In this document: positions 6,966 through 14,192 of the stretch, one piece after another
Position numbering within the stretch: the stretch's first letter is position 1
Layout: the number at the start of each line of letters is the position of its first letter
DNA from: Nitrosarchaeum sp.
GTDB lineage: Archaea > Thermoproteota > Nitrososphaeria > Nitrososphaerales > Nitrosopumilaceae
Length of the DNA: 38,968 nucleotides
Direction: 5' to 3'
NCBI GenBank assembly: GCA_016844465.1
Contig: JAERMO010000004.1
Coordinates: forward strand, 18,619-57,586
Made by a program: the position numbers and the translations under genes
Notes under the pieces: generated by a model
Database searches by the model: none
What the model was told of the DNA's origin: nothing
What the model saw: only the letters and a program-made list of their open reading frames with translations

Positions 6966-7843
6966 TATTTTATCACCATTGCCGATAAGGCCTCCTTCAT
7001 TCGTGCAACAACTTTTTTTATCTGTTCGTGATTTGAACCGTCGACAATTTCTGCTTGTCTTGTAGCTGTTGACTTTGGAACTTTTTCAACTTTGTATACA
7101 ATTGTAGGAGAACCTGGAAGCCCCACAAGCGTTTTATCTACACCTAATTGTTGAGCATCAAAAACTTTGAAATATTCCTTGTAGTTTTCTGCACGTCCCG
7201 TTGCCTCTTTTTGATATTTTTGAAAAGATAATCTTTGAGAAACTGTATCAAAACTAGATTTGTAGGTAGGATCAATTGAGATAAAAACTGGAAGTGGAGC
7301 TTCAACTTCTTCTATGACATCAGGAACTCCCTGTAAACTAATCAAACGTTTTGCACGAATCATTCTAGTCTTTAAATCTACATTATAGCTAATTACATTA
7401 CCCAGAAATGTAAAACCAAGCTTCCATCCAGTCTGCGGTCCAGTTTGCCCTGTCTCACCATCAGAAGCTCTGTGTCCAGAAAAAACAATATCCATCTTTC
7501 CCTGCATTTTTTCAATTCCAGTCTTGAGAACTTCCGCAGTTCCCAAAGTGTCAGCTCCTGCAAAAAGCCTATCACTATAAAGATGGAGTTCTTCAGCATC
7601 GGAGATTTGTTGAGCTTGTTGAAGCGCCAGATCAGCCATTGGAGGGCCCATAGTTCCAATGGAAACTTTTGCATCATACATGACTTTGGCATAAAATGCC
7701 GCATGAGCTGCAATTGCACTGTGTGGGCCAAGAGTATTTTTTGTCTCAACTCGATTTAGAGTTCCATCCGGATTATAGCTAACATTTCCTTCAGAAAAAT
7801 CAGGTTCTAGTTTGATTATTACAGCTACGTTAAGTTCGCCCAT
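6965..7843 (-). CDS. fixA: Electron transfer flavoprotein beta subunit
   Basis: First gene of the operon. The ORF track starts at 7894, but the leader MVFNIKSINSELILLII is unlike any ETF beta. The internal ATG at 7843 (MGELNVAVIIKLEPD) fits the family and lies 34 bp after the TATA-like ttaatataaaat near 7870-7882. The 292-residue protein carries ETF beta hallmarks: SIGTMGPPMADLAL, LYSDRLFAGADTLGTAEVL and SGHRASDGETGQTGP, the nucleotide-binding loop. FixABCX complexes can couple NADH oxidation to quinone and ferredoxin reduction. The ferredoxin at 17.8 kb and KorAB at 37 kb are possible partners, but that link is inference. Confidence 0.9.
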   Translation of the reverse strand: MGELNVAVIIKLEPDFSEGNVSYNPDGTLNRVETKNTLGPHSAIAAHAAFYAKVMYDAKVSIGTMGPPMADLALQQAQQISDAEELHLYSDRLFAGADTLGTAEVLKTGIEKMQGKMDIVFSGHRASDGETGQTGPQTGWKLGFTFLGNVISYNVDLKTRMIRAKRLISLQGVPDVIEEVEAPLPVFISIDPTYKSSFDTVSQRLSFQKYQKEATGRAENYKEYFKVFDAQQLGVDKTLVGLPGSPTIVYKVEKVPKSTATRQAEIVDGSNHEQIKKVVARMKEALSAMVIK

Positions 7844-8190
7844 AATTATTAACAATATTAGTTCACTATTAATAGATTTTATATTAAAAACCATGTATGA
7901 TCAAAAATAATCAATTATTGTCAAAATCTTCCTTCGTTGTATGAAATAGTATTGATACATGATTGTTCATGTTTTCAAAGTCATCCATATAATTTCAAAA
8001 ATCAATAGTGCAGATTTTAATGATAAAATCAACTGTAAATTATGCAGTTAAGAGAAAGGACTAGCTAGAGTTATCTAATAAACATGAAAGTGGATCGTAT
8101 ATTTTACAAACCGGATTAGAATTGTGTTGCGATTCCTAAAAAAAATCATGACAAATATAAAATGATTTAGTTTTATTTTACAGAAGACTA
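7844..8190. other. Spacer upstream of fixA without a convincing gene
   Basis: AT-rich. It holds the fixA promoter on the minus strand and a 30-codon plus-strand frame at 7959-8051 (MIVHVFKVIH... ending CKLCS) that has no recognisable family or promoter, so I do not call it. No tRNA or clear box C/D element was seen. Confidence 0.4.
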
Positions 8191-8331
8191 TTAATCTAGA
8201 TTCCAATGAATCGGCATTAGATTACATTTACAATCGTTTCGTTTACCACATTTTGGACAATTGCAGTCACAGTGTAATAGTGGTGCGTCACAACTTACAC
8301 ATTTTGTATATTCTGCAAAATCTTCCCTCAA
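8191..8331 (-). CDS. 46-residue cysteine-rich zinc-binding protein
   Basis: Too short for the ORF track. From a TTG at 8331 the frame reads REDFAEYTKCVSCDAPLLHC, then DCNCPKCGKRNDCKC and ends NLD-TAA. An in-frame stop lies three codons upstream, so TTG is the only sensible start. The pattern KCxSCxAPLLHCDCxCPxCGKRxxCxC is one I recognise from small zinc proteins of Nitrosopumilus-like archaea. There are nine cysteines and a histidine in 26 residues, enough for two metal sites. No function is known to me. It stands alone between fixA and the palindrome cluster. Confidence 0.6.
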   Translation of the reverse strand: MREDFAEYTKCVSCDAPLLHCDCNCPKCGKRNDCKCNLMPIHWNLD

Positions 8332-8441
8332 GCCATTTTATTACTAGCTTTTAATTTATTTTACTTAAAATTCATATATTTTGCAAATAAAACATGTACA
8401 AATGTTAATTAAAATAATTTTGTATCGTTTCAAACTTGAAT

Positions 8442-8460
8442 ATTTTGTTCAGAACAAAAT
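8442..8460. repeat. 19-bp palindrome ATTTTGTTC-A-GAACAAAAT
   Basis: Two 9-bp arms around a single central base form a perfect inverted repeat. It lies 159 bp upstream of the DUF6659 copy 2 start and about 110 bp upstream of the minus-strand zinc ORF. It has the geometry of a dimeric winged-helix or Lrp-type operator. Confidence 0.5.
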
Positions 8461-8518
8461 GACAATTTAGTCGGATAAATTTGCAATGAGGGCAAAAATT
8501 TTTCTGATTTGCATAAAT

Positions 8519-8538
8519 AACCCAAAAATTTTAGGGTT
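8519..8538. repeat. Near-perfect 20-bp palindrome around AAAATTTT
   Basis: AACCCAAAAATTTTAGGGTT is symmetric except for one position in each arm (A opposite A). It is the second symmetric element in the spacer before DUF6659 copy 2. Confidence 0.4.
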
Positions 8539-8551
8539 TGCTTATTGTCAT

Positions 8552-8572
8552 ATGTCAAAATCTGTCTGACAT
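8552..8572. repeat. Inverted repeat ATGTCA-N9-TGACAT
   Basis: Perfect 6-bp arms nine bases apart, immediately before the TATA-like ttttata at 8572-8578. The TATA element is about 45 bp upstream of the ATG at 8619. Binding here would overlap the promoter, so repression is plausible. Confidence 0.4.
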
Positions 8573-8618
8573 TTTATAGTTTCATAATTACAGCAATTCT
8601 TTAATATTTCTATTACAA

Positions 8619-9062
8619 ATGTTGTATACGGAAAAATATGAAAAACTGCTTAACATGTTGATGGATTTTGATGATTCCATTAGATTTGCAGCAGTATCTG
8701 ATAAAGATGGTGAAATATTGTGGAACAGTCAAAGAAATGGAGTAAAAAATATTGTCCCTTTGAATGATACCAAAAAATCGCTAAAGAGAGCAGTAAATGC
8801 ATGGCATGAACGATCTACTATCACAGATAAGGTTGGACGAGGTCTGTATGTAATAGCAGCTTATGAAAAAATTAAACGAATCACTATTCCACTAGGCAGC
8901 AATAATCTCCTATTCATAAGTGTGGATAATACACCACTGAAAGCTAGTAAGGGGAAGAGCTATGGTCATTTGGTAGATATGGGTAAAATAATGTCTATTG
9001 TGGATTTTACAGTAACCCAATTCCAATCGTTGTCTAATTATTTAATGTACAATCTAAATTAG
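8619..9062 (+). CDS. DUF6659-type protein, divergent copy 2 with C-terminal extension
   Basis: The first 110 residues follow the family layout: SIRFAAVSDKDGEILWNS, NGVKNIVPLNDTKKSL, a W-H-E-R stretch and GLYVIAAYEKIKRITIPLGS. After the last strand (LLFISVD) the sequence departs from copies 1 and 3 and adds about 35 residues, including a segment VDFTVTQFQSLSNYLMYNLN. The ATG is flanked by TACAA/TTGTA. The spacer upstream holds three palindromes, so this copy is probably under specific control. Function unknown. Confidence 0.65.
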   Translation: MLYTEKYEKLLNMLMDFDDSIRFAAVSDKDGEILWNSQRNGVKNIVPLNDTKKSLKRAVNAWHERSTITDKVGRGLYVIAAYEKIKRITIPLGSNNLLFISVDNTPLKASKGKSYGHLVDMGKIMSIVDFTVTQFQSLSNYLMYNLN

Positions 9063-9178
9063 ATTGAATCTAGGTTTGAATTCGCTTAGATAAATGGTTT
9101 TATTTGGATCCATGTTCTCAGAATCGATCATGATAATAAAGGAGTATTTTTTATTACCAAATCAAATTCTATTGAACA

Positions 9179-9997
9179 ATGTCACAGTTAGAAAATTTAA
9201 TTAGTATTCCGATAACCATAGACAAAAAGTCCAGGGTAGCAGATGTTATAAAAATAATGCTTGGTAAAAAAATTGGCAGAGTGTTAGTTACAGAAAATGA
9301 AAAAATAACATCAATTGTGACAGAAAAAGATCTGGGACTATTTCTTCTTAAGGATAAATCAGATAGAACATTACAACAAATTCCATTAAGCGAACTAACA
9401 AAATCAGTATTAACAATTTCTCAGTTGGAGGACATTCAAAAATGTGCAAAAAAAATGCTTGAGAATAGTATTGGTTCGCTTGGAGTAATGTCACAGGGAA
9501 AAGACATTGTAGGCATTATAACAAAAACTGATTTAGTAAGAGATTTTGCACAAAACCATCAAAATGAGAAAATAGTTGGAGAGTTCATGTCTGCCGATTA
9601 TTATTGGGTTTATTGGGATGCGATACTGAGCAAAGTTGTTTCAAAAATGTCAGAAAATAGAATATCTCGTCTAATTGTAAGAAATAAAGATGACATCCCC
9701 ATAGGCATCATAACATTTCGAGATTTATTCAATCTTGTAATGTCCATGGGATCTCAAAGAGACACAATATTTCCAAAAAGCTTTGAATCAGAACAAGGAC
9801 TGGGAAAAACTCTTCAAGCTGACGAAGTAATGAGAAACGAGATCATTACTGTAAGTTATTACGATGATCTTGCAAAGGCATGTCAGTTACTTCTTAGCAA
9901 TAAAATAAATGGTGTTGGAGTTTTATCGGATAAAGGAGATTTGATTGGAATTTTAAGCAAAACAGACATAATCAAAGCAATCTCGACTCTAAACTAG
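9179..9997 (+). CDS. Protein of four CBS domains
   Basis: 272 residues made almost wholly of four CBS repeats at about 1-62, 68-125, 130-190 and 208-272. Each ends in the typical turn and helix: SIVTEKDLGL, VGIITKTDLVR, PIGIITFRDLF and IGILSKTDIIKA. CBS pairs form Bateman modules that bind adenine nucleotides such as AMP, ATP or SAM. No enzyme, DNA-binding or membrane domain is attached, so it is likely a stand-alone energy or redox sensor acting on a partner protein. It appears to be a single-gene unit, with an ATG start and spacers on both sides. Confidence 0.85.
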   Translation: MSQLENLISIPITIDKKSRVADVIKIMLGKKIGRVLVTENEKITSIVTEKDLGLFLLKDKSDRTLQQIPLSELTKSVLTISQLEDIQKCAKKMLENSIGSLGVMSQGKDIVGIITKTDLVRDFAQNHQNEKIVGEFMSADYYWVYWDAILSKVVSKMSENRISRLIVRNKDDIPIGIITFRDLFNLVMSMGSQRDTIFPKSFESEQGLGKTLQADEVMRNEIITVSYYDDLAKACQLLLSNKINGVGVLSDKGDLIGILSKTDIIKAISTLN

Positions 9998-10131
9998 GCA
10001 TGGAGATGTAATACTAACTAAAGTAATAAAGTGAGTTAATTTGTTGGAAATTTTCTAAATAATAAAAATAATAATTTTTCTTATCACGCTGATATGCTCT
10101 AAAAATCATTACAACATCAAATTCCTAAAAG

Positions 10132-10138
10132 TTTATGG
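10132..10138 (+). promoter_or_regulatory. TATA-like element of DUF6659 copy 3
   Basis: tttatgg lies about 26 bp before the ATG at 10161, the spacing expected for a leaderless archaeal transcript. Confidence 0.35.
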
Positions 10139-10144
10139 CTTACT

Positions 10145-10165
10145 ATCATGTAAAATATACATGAT
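10145..10165. repeat. Inverted repeat ATCATGTA-N5-TACATGAT spanning a start codon
   Basis: Perfect 8-bp arms. The right arm contains the ATG of DUF6659 copy 3. A protein bound here would cover the transcription start of a leaderless gene. As RNA, the stem would enclose the start codon. Confidence 0.45.
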
Positions 10166-10541
10166 TTACAAATCAATATTTGACAAGGTGTTGGATATTG
10201 ATCCAAAAATTCGTTTTGCTACAATATTTGATATGAATGGAAAGGTTTTGTTCAGTGTGCATCGAGAAGGTGTACAGAACTTGCTTTCAACAGAAGAGAG
10301 TCAGAAATCATTACAACTTGCAATTAACGCATGGAAATCTAGAAATGAGGTTTCTGATAAAATAGGAGCTGGAAAGTATGCGTTAGTAGAATATGAAAAA
10401 TTAAAACGAATCACACTACCTTTGGATTCAGAACACATACTCTACATTACAACAGATGTGGAAGCCGATCACGCTCCAATAATTACAAGGGCATTGAGGT
10501 TAAAGCATGATTTACTTCATTCACCCGAAGGAATGCCCTAA
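10161..10541 (+). CDS. DUF6659-type protein, copy 3
   Basis: 126 residues, the closest relative of copy 1: KIRFATIFDMNGKVLFSVHR, EGVQNLLSTEESQKSLQLAI, W-K-S-R-N-E, GKYALVEYEKLKRITLPLDS, ILYITTDVEADHAPII. A short acidic/proline tail (HSPEGMP) follows the last helix. The ADH motif near the C-terminus is shared with copy 1 but lost in copy 2. The promoter and palindrome overlap the start. Function unknown; three members within 8 kb suggest local duplication. Confidence 0.75.
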   Translation: MIYKSIFDKVLDIDPKIRFATIFDMNGKVLFSVHREGVQNLLSTEESQKSLQLAINAWKSRNEVSDKIGAGKYALVEYEKLKRITLPLDSEHILYITTDVEADHAPIITRALRLKHDLLHSPEGMP

Positions 10542-10680
10542 TAGGTCAAATTACATAATAATCATTAACTTAAGAATTTACAAAATCAGAAACAGTTTCG
10601 AATCTAATTTTCATCTATGCTGAGATTATTTTTCTAATTTTACCGATCGTTCCACGTTCTCAAAAGGTAATTTCATTACA

Positions 10681-10809
10681 CTATGTATTTCCATTATTTT
10701 CTACCCAACAGTCGCATTGCGTCCAAGTACAATTAGGACAATGATATGGTGTATCGCTGGTTCTGCATTCTGAAGGAAGGCAATTACAATGTGGACATCT
10801 AATTTCCAT
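10681..10809 (-). CDS. 42-residue cysteine-rich protein
   Basis: Too short for the ORF track. ATG 10809 gives MEIRCPHCNCLPSECRTSD, then YHCPNCTWTQCDCWVENNGN to a TAG. Nine cysteines form CPHC-C, CPNC and CDC groups typical of zinc ribbons. A TATA-like ttataaaat lies about 40 bp upstream on the minus strand, with an ATGTTTT/AAAACAT inverted repeat in the leader. I do not recognise the exact family. Size, strand-specific promoter and dense Cys pattern make it a probable gene. Confidence 0.5.
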   Translation of the reverse strand: MEIRCPHCNCLPSECRTSDTPYHCPNCTWTQCDCWVENNGNT

Positions 10810-11117
10810 TGATGTTTTTAGAAAACATGTTTTGGATATATTTACATTTTATAACAAAACGGCATGATTTTTCTTAAATCTACCAAACTGAATGAGGCTA
10901 GATTCTGCCATTTTCTAGTGTTTATGTCAAATTTTGAGTTGAGGTATTCCTTTCTAATATTGGTATCTGGGATGTAAGACATACAGTTAGTCTAGGAAAT
11001 CATAGCAATATGAAACGGTAGAGTTGAAGTTTATTTCTAATTTGCATATAAGTATTGGAGGACATGAATGAAAAATGACTAACCGTTAAAATAAGGGCAT
11101 TTTAGTTTGAATTTATC
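10810..11117. other. Spacer before rpl10e
   Basis: It holds the minus-strand promoter for the Cys-rich ORF and the rpl10e promoter (taaaataa near 11085-11092, about 28 bp before the ATG). A 37-codon plus-strand frame at 10864-10977 is hydrophobic and unsupported. No RNA gene was seen. Confidence 0.4.
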
Positions 11118-11624
11118 ATGCATGGTGCTAATTATAGAGTTGGAAATGGACAACCATTCTGTAGAAAAGAATACATCAAAGGTAACCCTCAGATAAAAAT
11201 TGCAAAATTTCAAGGTGGAAAAAGAGCCAATTATGATTTTTGTGTCCAATTACTCATAAATGAAAAAATCCAGATTAGGCATATGGCCATAGAGTCATGT
11301 AGATTATCTGCAAATAAATTACTTGAACAGGCAACTGGAGAAACAGGATACTTTGCAAGACTCAGAATTTATCCTCACGTTCTTCTTAGAGAAAACAAAA
11401 TGGTAGCAACAGCAGGTGCAGATAGAATTTCAGAGGGGATGCGAAGAGCATGGGGGAAAGCTACTAGTTTAGGTGCTAGAGTGAAACAAGGACAGTGCAT
11501 CATGGAGTTTTATATTAATCAAGCACATTTAGAGAATGCAAAAAAAGCCCTCAGAAGCGCTTGTGTAAAATTACCAGGAACTGCAACAATCAAAGTGATT
11601 CCTTGGGGACAAATGTCACCATAA
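11118..11624 (+). CDS. rpl10e: Large-subunit ribosomal protein L10e (uL16)
   Basis: 168 residues matching archaeal L10e/uL16: NGQPFCRKEYIKGNPQIKI, LSANKLLEQATGETGYFARL, RIYPHVLLRENKMVATAGAD, RISEGMRRAWGKATSLGARV and a C-terminal KLPGTATIKVIPWG. It binds 23S rRNA near the peptidyl-transferase centre and the A-site tRNA. An in-frame stop lies five codons upstream of ATG 11118. It is a single gene with its own promoter. Its 3' end overlaps the opposite-strand gene by 9 nt. Confidence 0.95.
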   Translation: MHGANYRVGNGQPFCRKEYIKGNPQIKIAKFQGGKRANYDFCVQLLINEKIQIRHMAIESCRLSANKLLEQATGETGYFARLRIYPHVLLRENKMVATAGADRISEGMRRAWGKATSLGARVKQGQCIMEFYINQAHLENAKKALRSACVKLPGTATIKVIPWGQMSP

Positions 11625-11879
11625 ATCTACCAATTCAGACTTCTTACTTTTAATAAATTCTAAAAATTCTTTAAATTCAGATTCCGTTGGCTCTCGATTC
11701 AAAATTCTTTTTGTTTGATAATAAAAGGCATTATAGATTCGCCCTACAATAATTCCAAGCGCAAATGATTTTGAATCATCGATGTTTGAAAGTGATTGAA
11801 CAAGTTGTCTCAGTTCCTCCTTATTTGAAATAGATTCGTGGACTTTTTGCTTTAATTTCTCCATTAGTATTTTATCCAT
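11616..11879 (-). CDS. Small conserved helical protein, function unknown
   Basis: 87 residues, two long charged helices around a hydrophobic stretch (FALGIIVGRIYNAFYYQTKR) that is too polar to be a clear membrane segment. The C-terminal part, TESEFKEFLEFIKSKKSEL, is amphipathic. I do not recognise a family. Good codon structure and the tail-to-tail placement with rpl10e (9-nt overlap) support a real gene. Its start lies about 60 bp from tRNA-Gly on the other strand. Confidence 0.6.
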   Translation of the reverse strand: MDKILMEKLKQKVHESISNKEELRQLVQSLSNIDDSKSFALGIIVGRIYNAFYYQTKRILNREPTESEFKEFLEFIKSKKSELVDLW

Positions 11880-11942
11880 GGTTTACCTTGCACGAAATAG
11901 TTAAAAACAGTTTAATATCCAAATTCAGACCTTAGGATTGTT

Positions 11943-12019
11943 GCAGTTATAGTACAGTTTGGTTAATATTCGAGCTTGCCAAGTTCGTGACCCGGGTTCA
12001 AATCCCGGTAACTGCACCA
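11943..12019 (+). tRNA. tRNA-Gly (anticodon GCC), CCA encoded
   Basis: Acceptor GCAGTTA pairs with TAACTGC. The anticodon stem CGAGC/GTTCG encloses loop TTGCCAA, giving anticodon GCC. The variable loop is 4 nt. The T arm is CCGGG-TTCAAAT-CCCGG. A73 and an encoded CCA follow. The D stem is weak (one G-U and one C-A). No intron is present. A TATA-like tttaatat at 11911-11918 lies about 28 bp upstream. Confidence 0.95.
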
Positions 12020-12020
12020 T

Positions 12021-12452
12021 TTATTCTTGATTGTTTTGCATCAATCCCTTTTGAATAATATTTAACGCATCTTCAGCTTTTTCAGGTCGAGGTAGCTGAA
12101 TCATAAAGACATTATCTTTTCCATAATGAGATTTGGGTGATGAAAGTGCAAGCATTGAATTTTTTGCAAGAGATTGAAAAAAGAATAGATCCTTGTTCGC
12201 ATTGATTAGCAGTTTTTCAACAATTCCACCTTGAGAAAATGTTAAAAAAATCTCCACAAAAACATGACCCAATCCATCTTGCAATATGTTAAGATCAGTA
12301 TTAATTGAAAGAGGCTTTCCTACAACTTTGGATATTATTTCATCATATTTTCTTTCATCTAAAATTATACATGGAATATCCTTACCATCAAAATCAAATG
12401 TGGTCACACCATCATGAACTTGTTCAGATAATTTTTCTAGTTCGTCAGACAT
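12021..12452 (-). CDS. Conserved hypothetical protein next to the antiporter
   Basis: 143 residues, soluble and acidic, with alternating strands (TTFDFDGKDIPCIILDERKYD, GHVFVEIFLTFSQGGIVEKL, LFFFQSLAKNSMLALSSPKS). There is no recognisable catalytic motif and a single Cys. The start overlaps the end of the antiporter gene by 8 nt, so both are probably translated from one mRNA. A regulatory or accessory role for the transporter is possible but unproven. Confidence 0.6.
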   Translation of the reverse strand: MSDELEKLSEQVHDGVTTFDFDGKDIPCIILDERKYDEIISKVVGKPLSINTDLNILQDGLGHVFVEIFLTFSQGGIVEKLLINANKDLFFFQSLAKNSMLALSSPKSHYGKDNVFMIQLPRPEKAEDALNIIQKGLMQNNQE

Positions 12453-13779
12453 TTTTCTTTTCTAATATTGGAACCACTTTATCACTTGCCTTTATCATAA
12501 ATGGTGAAAGAAATGCAGTAATGATAGAAATTACACCTACTAGTGGGAATAAAAATGCACTTACTGCACCAATATCAACTCCGGTTTTTATTATAACGAT
12601 TGAAAATTCGCCCCTGGGAGCAGCTAAAGTAAATGCAGAGCGAATTGCTTTGTCACGTTTTTGACTGAATAAAAAGTTGCCAAGCAAGTTTCCTCCAAAT
12701 TTCATCCCTATGGCAACTGCAATTAGCACAATAGTTACCCAGATATAATTTTGAAGTTGTGATACATCCATCAGAGCACCAACTGATATAAAGAATATAG
12801 CTACAAACATGTCTTTAATTGGACTTGCCAAAAGTTTAGAAACTTCAGATGATTTGGATTCAGCAACTAAAACCCCTGCAAGAAATGCCCCTATAGCAAC
12901 GGACAACCCAACTATATTTGCCAATAGTGCATATCCAAAACATACACCAAGAACACTCAATAATAAAATTTCATGATGTTCAGATGCAGCGACTCTATCA
13001 ATTAAGGGTGGAATTATTCTTGTTCCAATGGTGAATGTGCCAACAATCAAGCCTGTTGCAACAATGACTACAATCAGAATAGACTCTATAGATACAGTTC
13101 CGACTAAAGCAATTGATTGTAAAGAGGAAATTAAAATGACAGCAATTACATCTTCTACAATTAATATTCCCAATACAAGAATTGTTGATTCTCTTTTTAT
13201 TCGTCCCATTTCTTCTAAAATTTTTGCAATAACAGCAGTACTGGAAATTGAAAGAGCTGCAGCAATAAATAATGAATCCATTGAATTCATTCCAAGAGCA
13301 TTTGCAGCATAAAATACTGCACCCAAGGTTGCGAACAAGCCAATAGATCCTATACCAATTGCTATTCTTCCAATGCTTTTAATTTTTGCATAAGGAAATT
13401 CAATTCCAATTATAAAAAGAAGTAAAATTACACCTATTTCGGAAAACAGATTCAATGCAGACATGTCAGTTAAAATTCCTACACCTTCAAGCATGTCAGA
13501 AGGACGACTTCCGGGAGGAAGAATCCAAGACCAAAGAGGCGATAGAGGCCCCAACAGCATACCTGCAAAAAGATAGCCGATGATCAACGGCTGTTTTATT
13601 TTAAAGAAGGCAAGAGTCACAATTGCACCAATAATCATGATAAAAGCTAAATCAGTAACAAATGAAGTGCGGGGAATGTGAGTTATCTGATCAATTAAAC
13701 TAGTCACAATTTGATTCAAAATAGTAGTAATTTCGGATGAATCAATCTGAAGTACAGAGTTATCCACAAGATTATTCAA
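12445..13779 (-). CDS. CPA2-family cation/proton antiporter (KefB/NapA type)
   Basis: 444 residues with about a dozen hydrophobic segments between residues 42 and 435. The family signatures are visible: QPLIIGYLFAGMLLGPLSP, LFSEIGVILLLFIIGIEF, SISSTAVIAKILEEMGRI, GILIVEDVIAVILISS (Glu209-Asp210 in the ion-binding helix), GLSVAIGAFLAGVLVAES and AAPRGEFSIVI. The ED pair rather than DD suits electroneutral or K+-type members, though ion choice cannot be fixed by sequence. There is no TrkA-N/RCK domain at the C-terminus. The first 40 residues are polar and outside the core. Confidence 0.88.
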   Translation of the reverse strand: MNNLVDNSVLQIDSSEITTILNQIVTSLIDQITHIPRTSFVTDLAFIMIIGAIVTLAFFKIKQPLIIGYLFAGMLLGPLSPLWSWILPPGSRPSDMLEGVGILTDMSALNLFSEIGVILLLFIIGIEFPYAKIKSIGRIAIGIGSIGLFATLGAVFYAANALGMNSMDSLFIAAALSISSTAVIAKILEEMGRIKRESTILVLGILIVEDVIAVILISSLQSIALVGTVSIESILIVVIVATGLIVGTFTIGTRIIPPLIDRVAASEHHEILLLSVLGVCFGYALLANIVGLSVAIGAFLAGVLVAESKSSEVSKLLASPIKDMFVAIFFISVGALMDVSQLQNYIWVTIVLIAVAIGMKFGGNLLGNFLFSQKRDKAIRSAFTLAAPRGEFSIVIIKTGVDIGAVSAFLFPLVGVISIITAFLSPFMIKASDKVVPILEKKNV

Positions 13780-13904
13780 CCAATTTGTTTAAAAACAGTT
13801 GCGAACAGGTCTAACAAACAAAAATAGATTTTTTAATTTAACGGATCTTTGAAAAATTATTAGATGTTGAACCTCTTTATGCCTAGTTATCTTCAATCTA
13901 ATTA

Positions 13905-13965
13905 CAGAATGATGAGTAGGTCAGCTGAAAATAGTGTAGAAAAATGACCTGGGGTATCTGACTGT
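13905..13965 (+). ncRNA. Candidate C/D box sRNA
   Basis: A C box ATGATGA (13909-13915) and a D box CTGA (13958-13961), 53 nt end to end, are flanked by complementary ACAG and CTGT, the short terminal stem of a kink-turn. An internal CTGA at 13925-13928 fits D'; TGTAGA at 13935-13940 is a degenerate C'. The D-adjacent guide would be gacctggggtat. The D' guide of 9 nt is slightly short and the C'-D interval of 17 nt is long, so this is a candidate only. It lies just upstream of the small CxxC gene. Confidence 0.4.
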
Positions 13966-13998
13966 ATAATTGGTAAGGTCATAATTACCTGAATACTA

Positions 13999-14023
13999 AT
14001 AGTACGGTACCATACCGTACTAT
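13999..14023. repeat. Perfect 11-bp inverted repeat abutting a start codon
   Basis: ATAGTACGGTA-CCA-TACCGTACTAT ends exactly one base before the ATG at 14024. A TATA-like tgtataat lies at 13963-13970. The element could be an operator just downstream of the transcription start, or an mRNA hairpin that occludes initiation. Confidence 0.6.
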
Positions 14024-14131
14024 ATGATTCAATGCGAATACTGTCCAAGAGGCTTCATTGATACGGCAAATGGACTGGCTGAAAAGACATTTCATGAATT
14101 ACTTCATGAGCCAGAAGTTGTCAACAAGTAA
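14024..14131 (+). CDS. 35-residue CxxC mini-protein
   Basis: Too short for the ORF track. ATG 14024 reads MIQCEYCPRGFIDTANGLAE and continues KTFHELLHEPEVVNK to TAA. It has one CEYC pair plus two histidines (FHELLH) that could complete a zinc site. Codon use is normal, a TATA-like box lies about 55 bp upstream and a strong palindrome precedes the start. I do not know the function. The dedicated control element argues for a regulatory peptide or DNA-binding zinc finger rather than noise. Confidence 0.5.
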   Translation: MIQCEYCPRGFIDTANGLAEKTFHELLHEPEVVNK

Positions 14132-14192
14132 CTCTTTACATTTTTTATTTTAGACCTAACTTTTTTATCATTAGAGTTTCCTCCAAATAGAT

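Noticed and set aside
7844-7894. ETF beta starting at 7894
   Set aside because: The extra 17 residues are unlike the family and would overlap the TATA-like sequence; ATG 7843 is the better start.
7959-8051. 30-codon frame ending CKLCS
   Set aside because: Only one CxxC and no conserved pattern; chance ORF more likely than a zinc peptide.
10864-10977. 37-codon plus-strand frame before rpl10e
   Set aside because: Hydrophobic, no promoter, no recognisable motif; length expected by chance.
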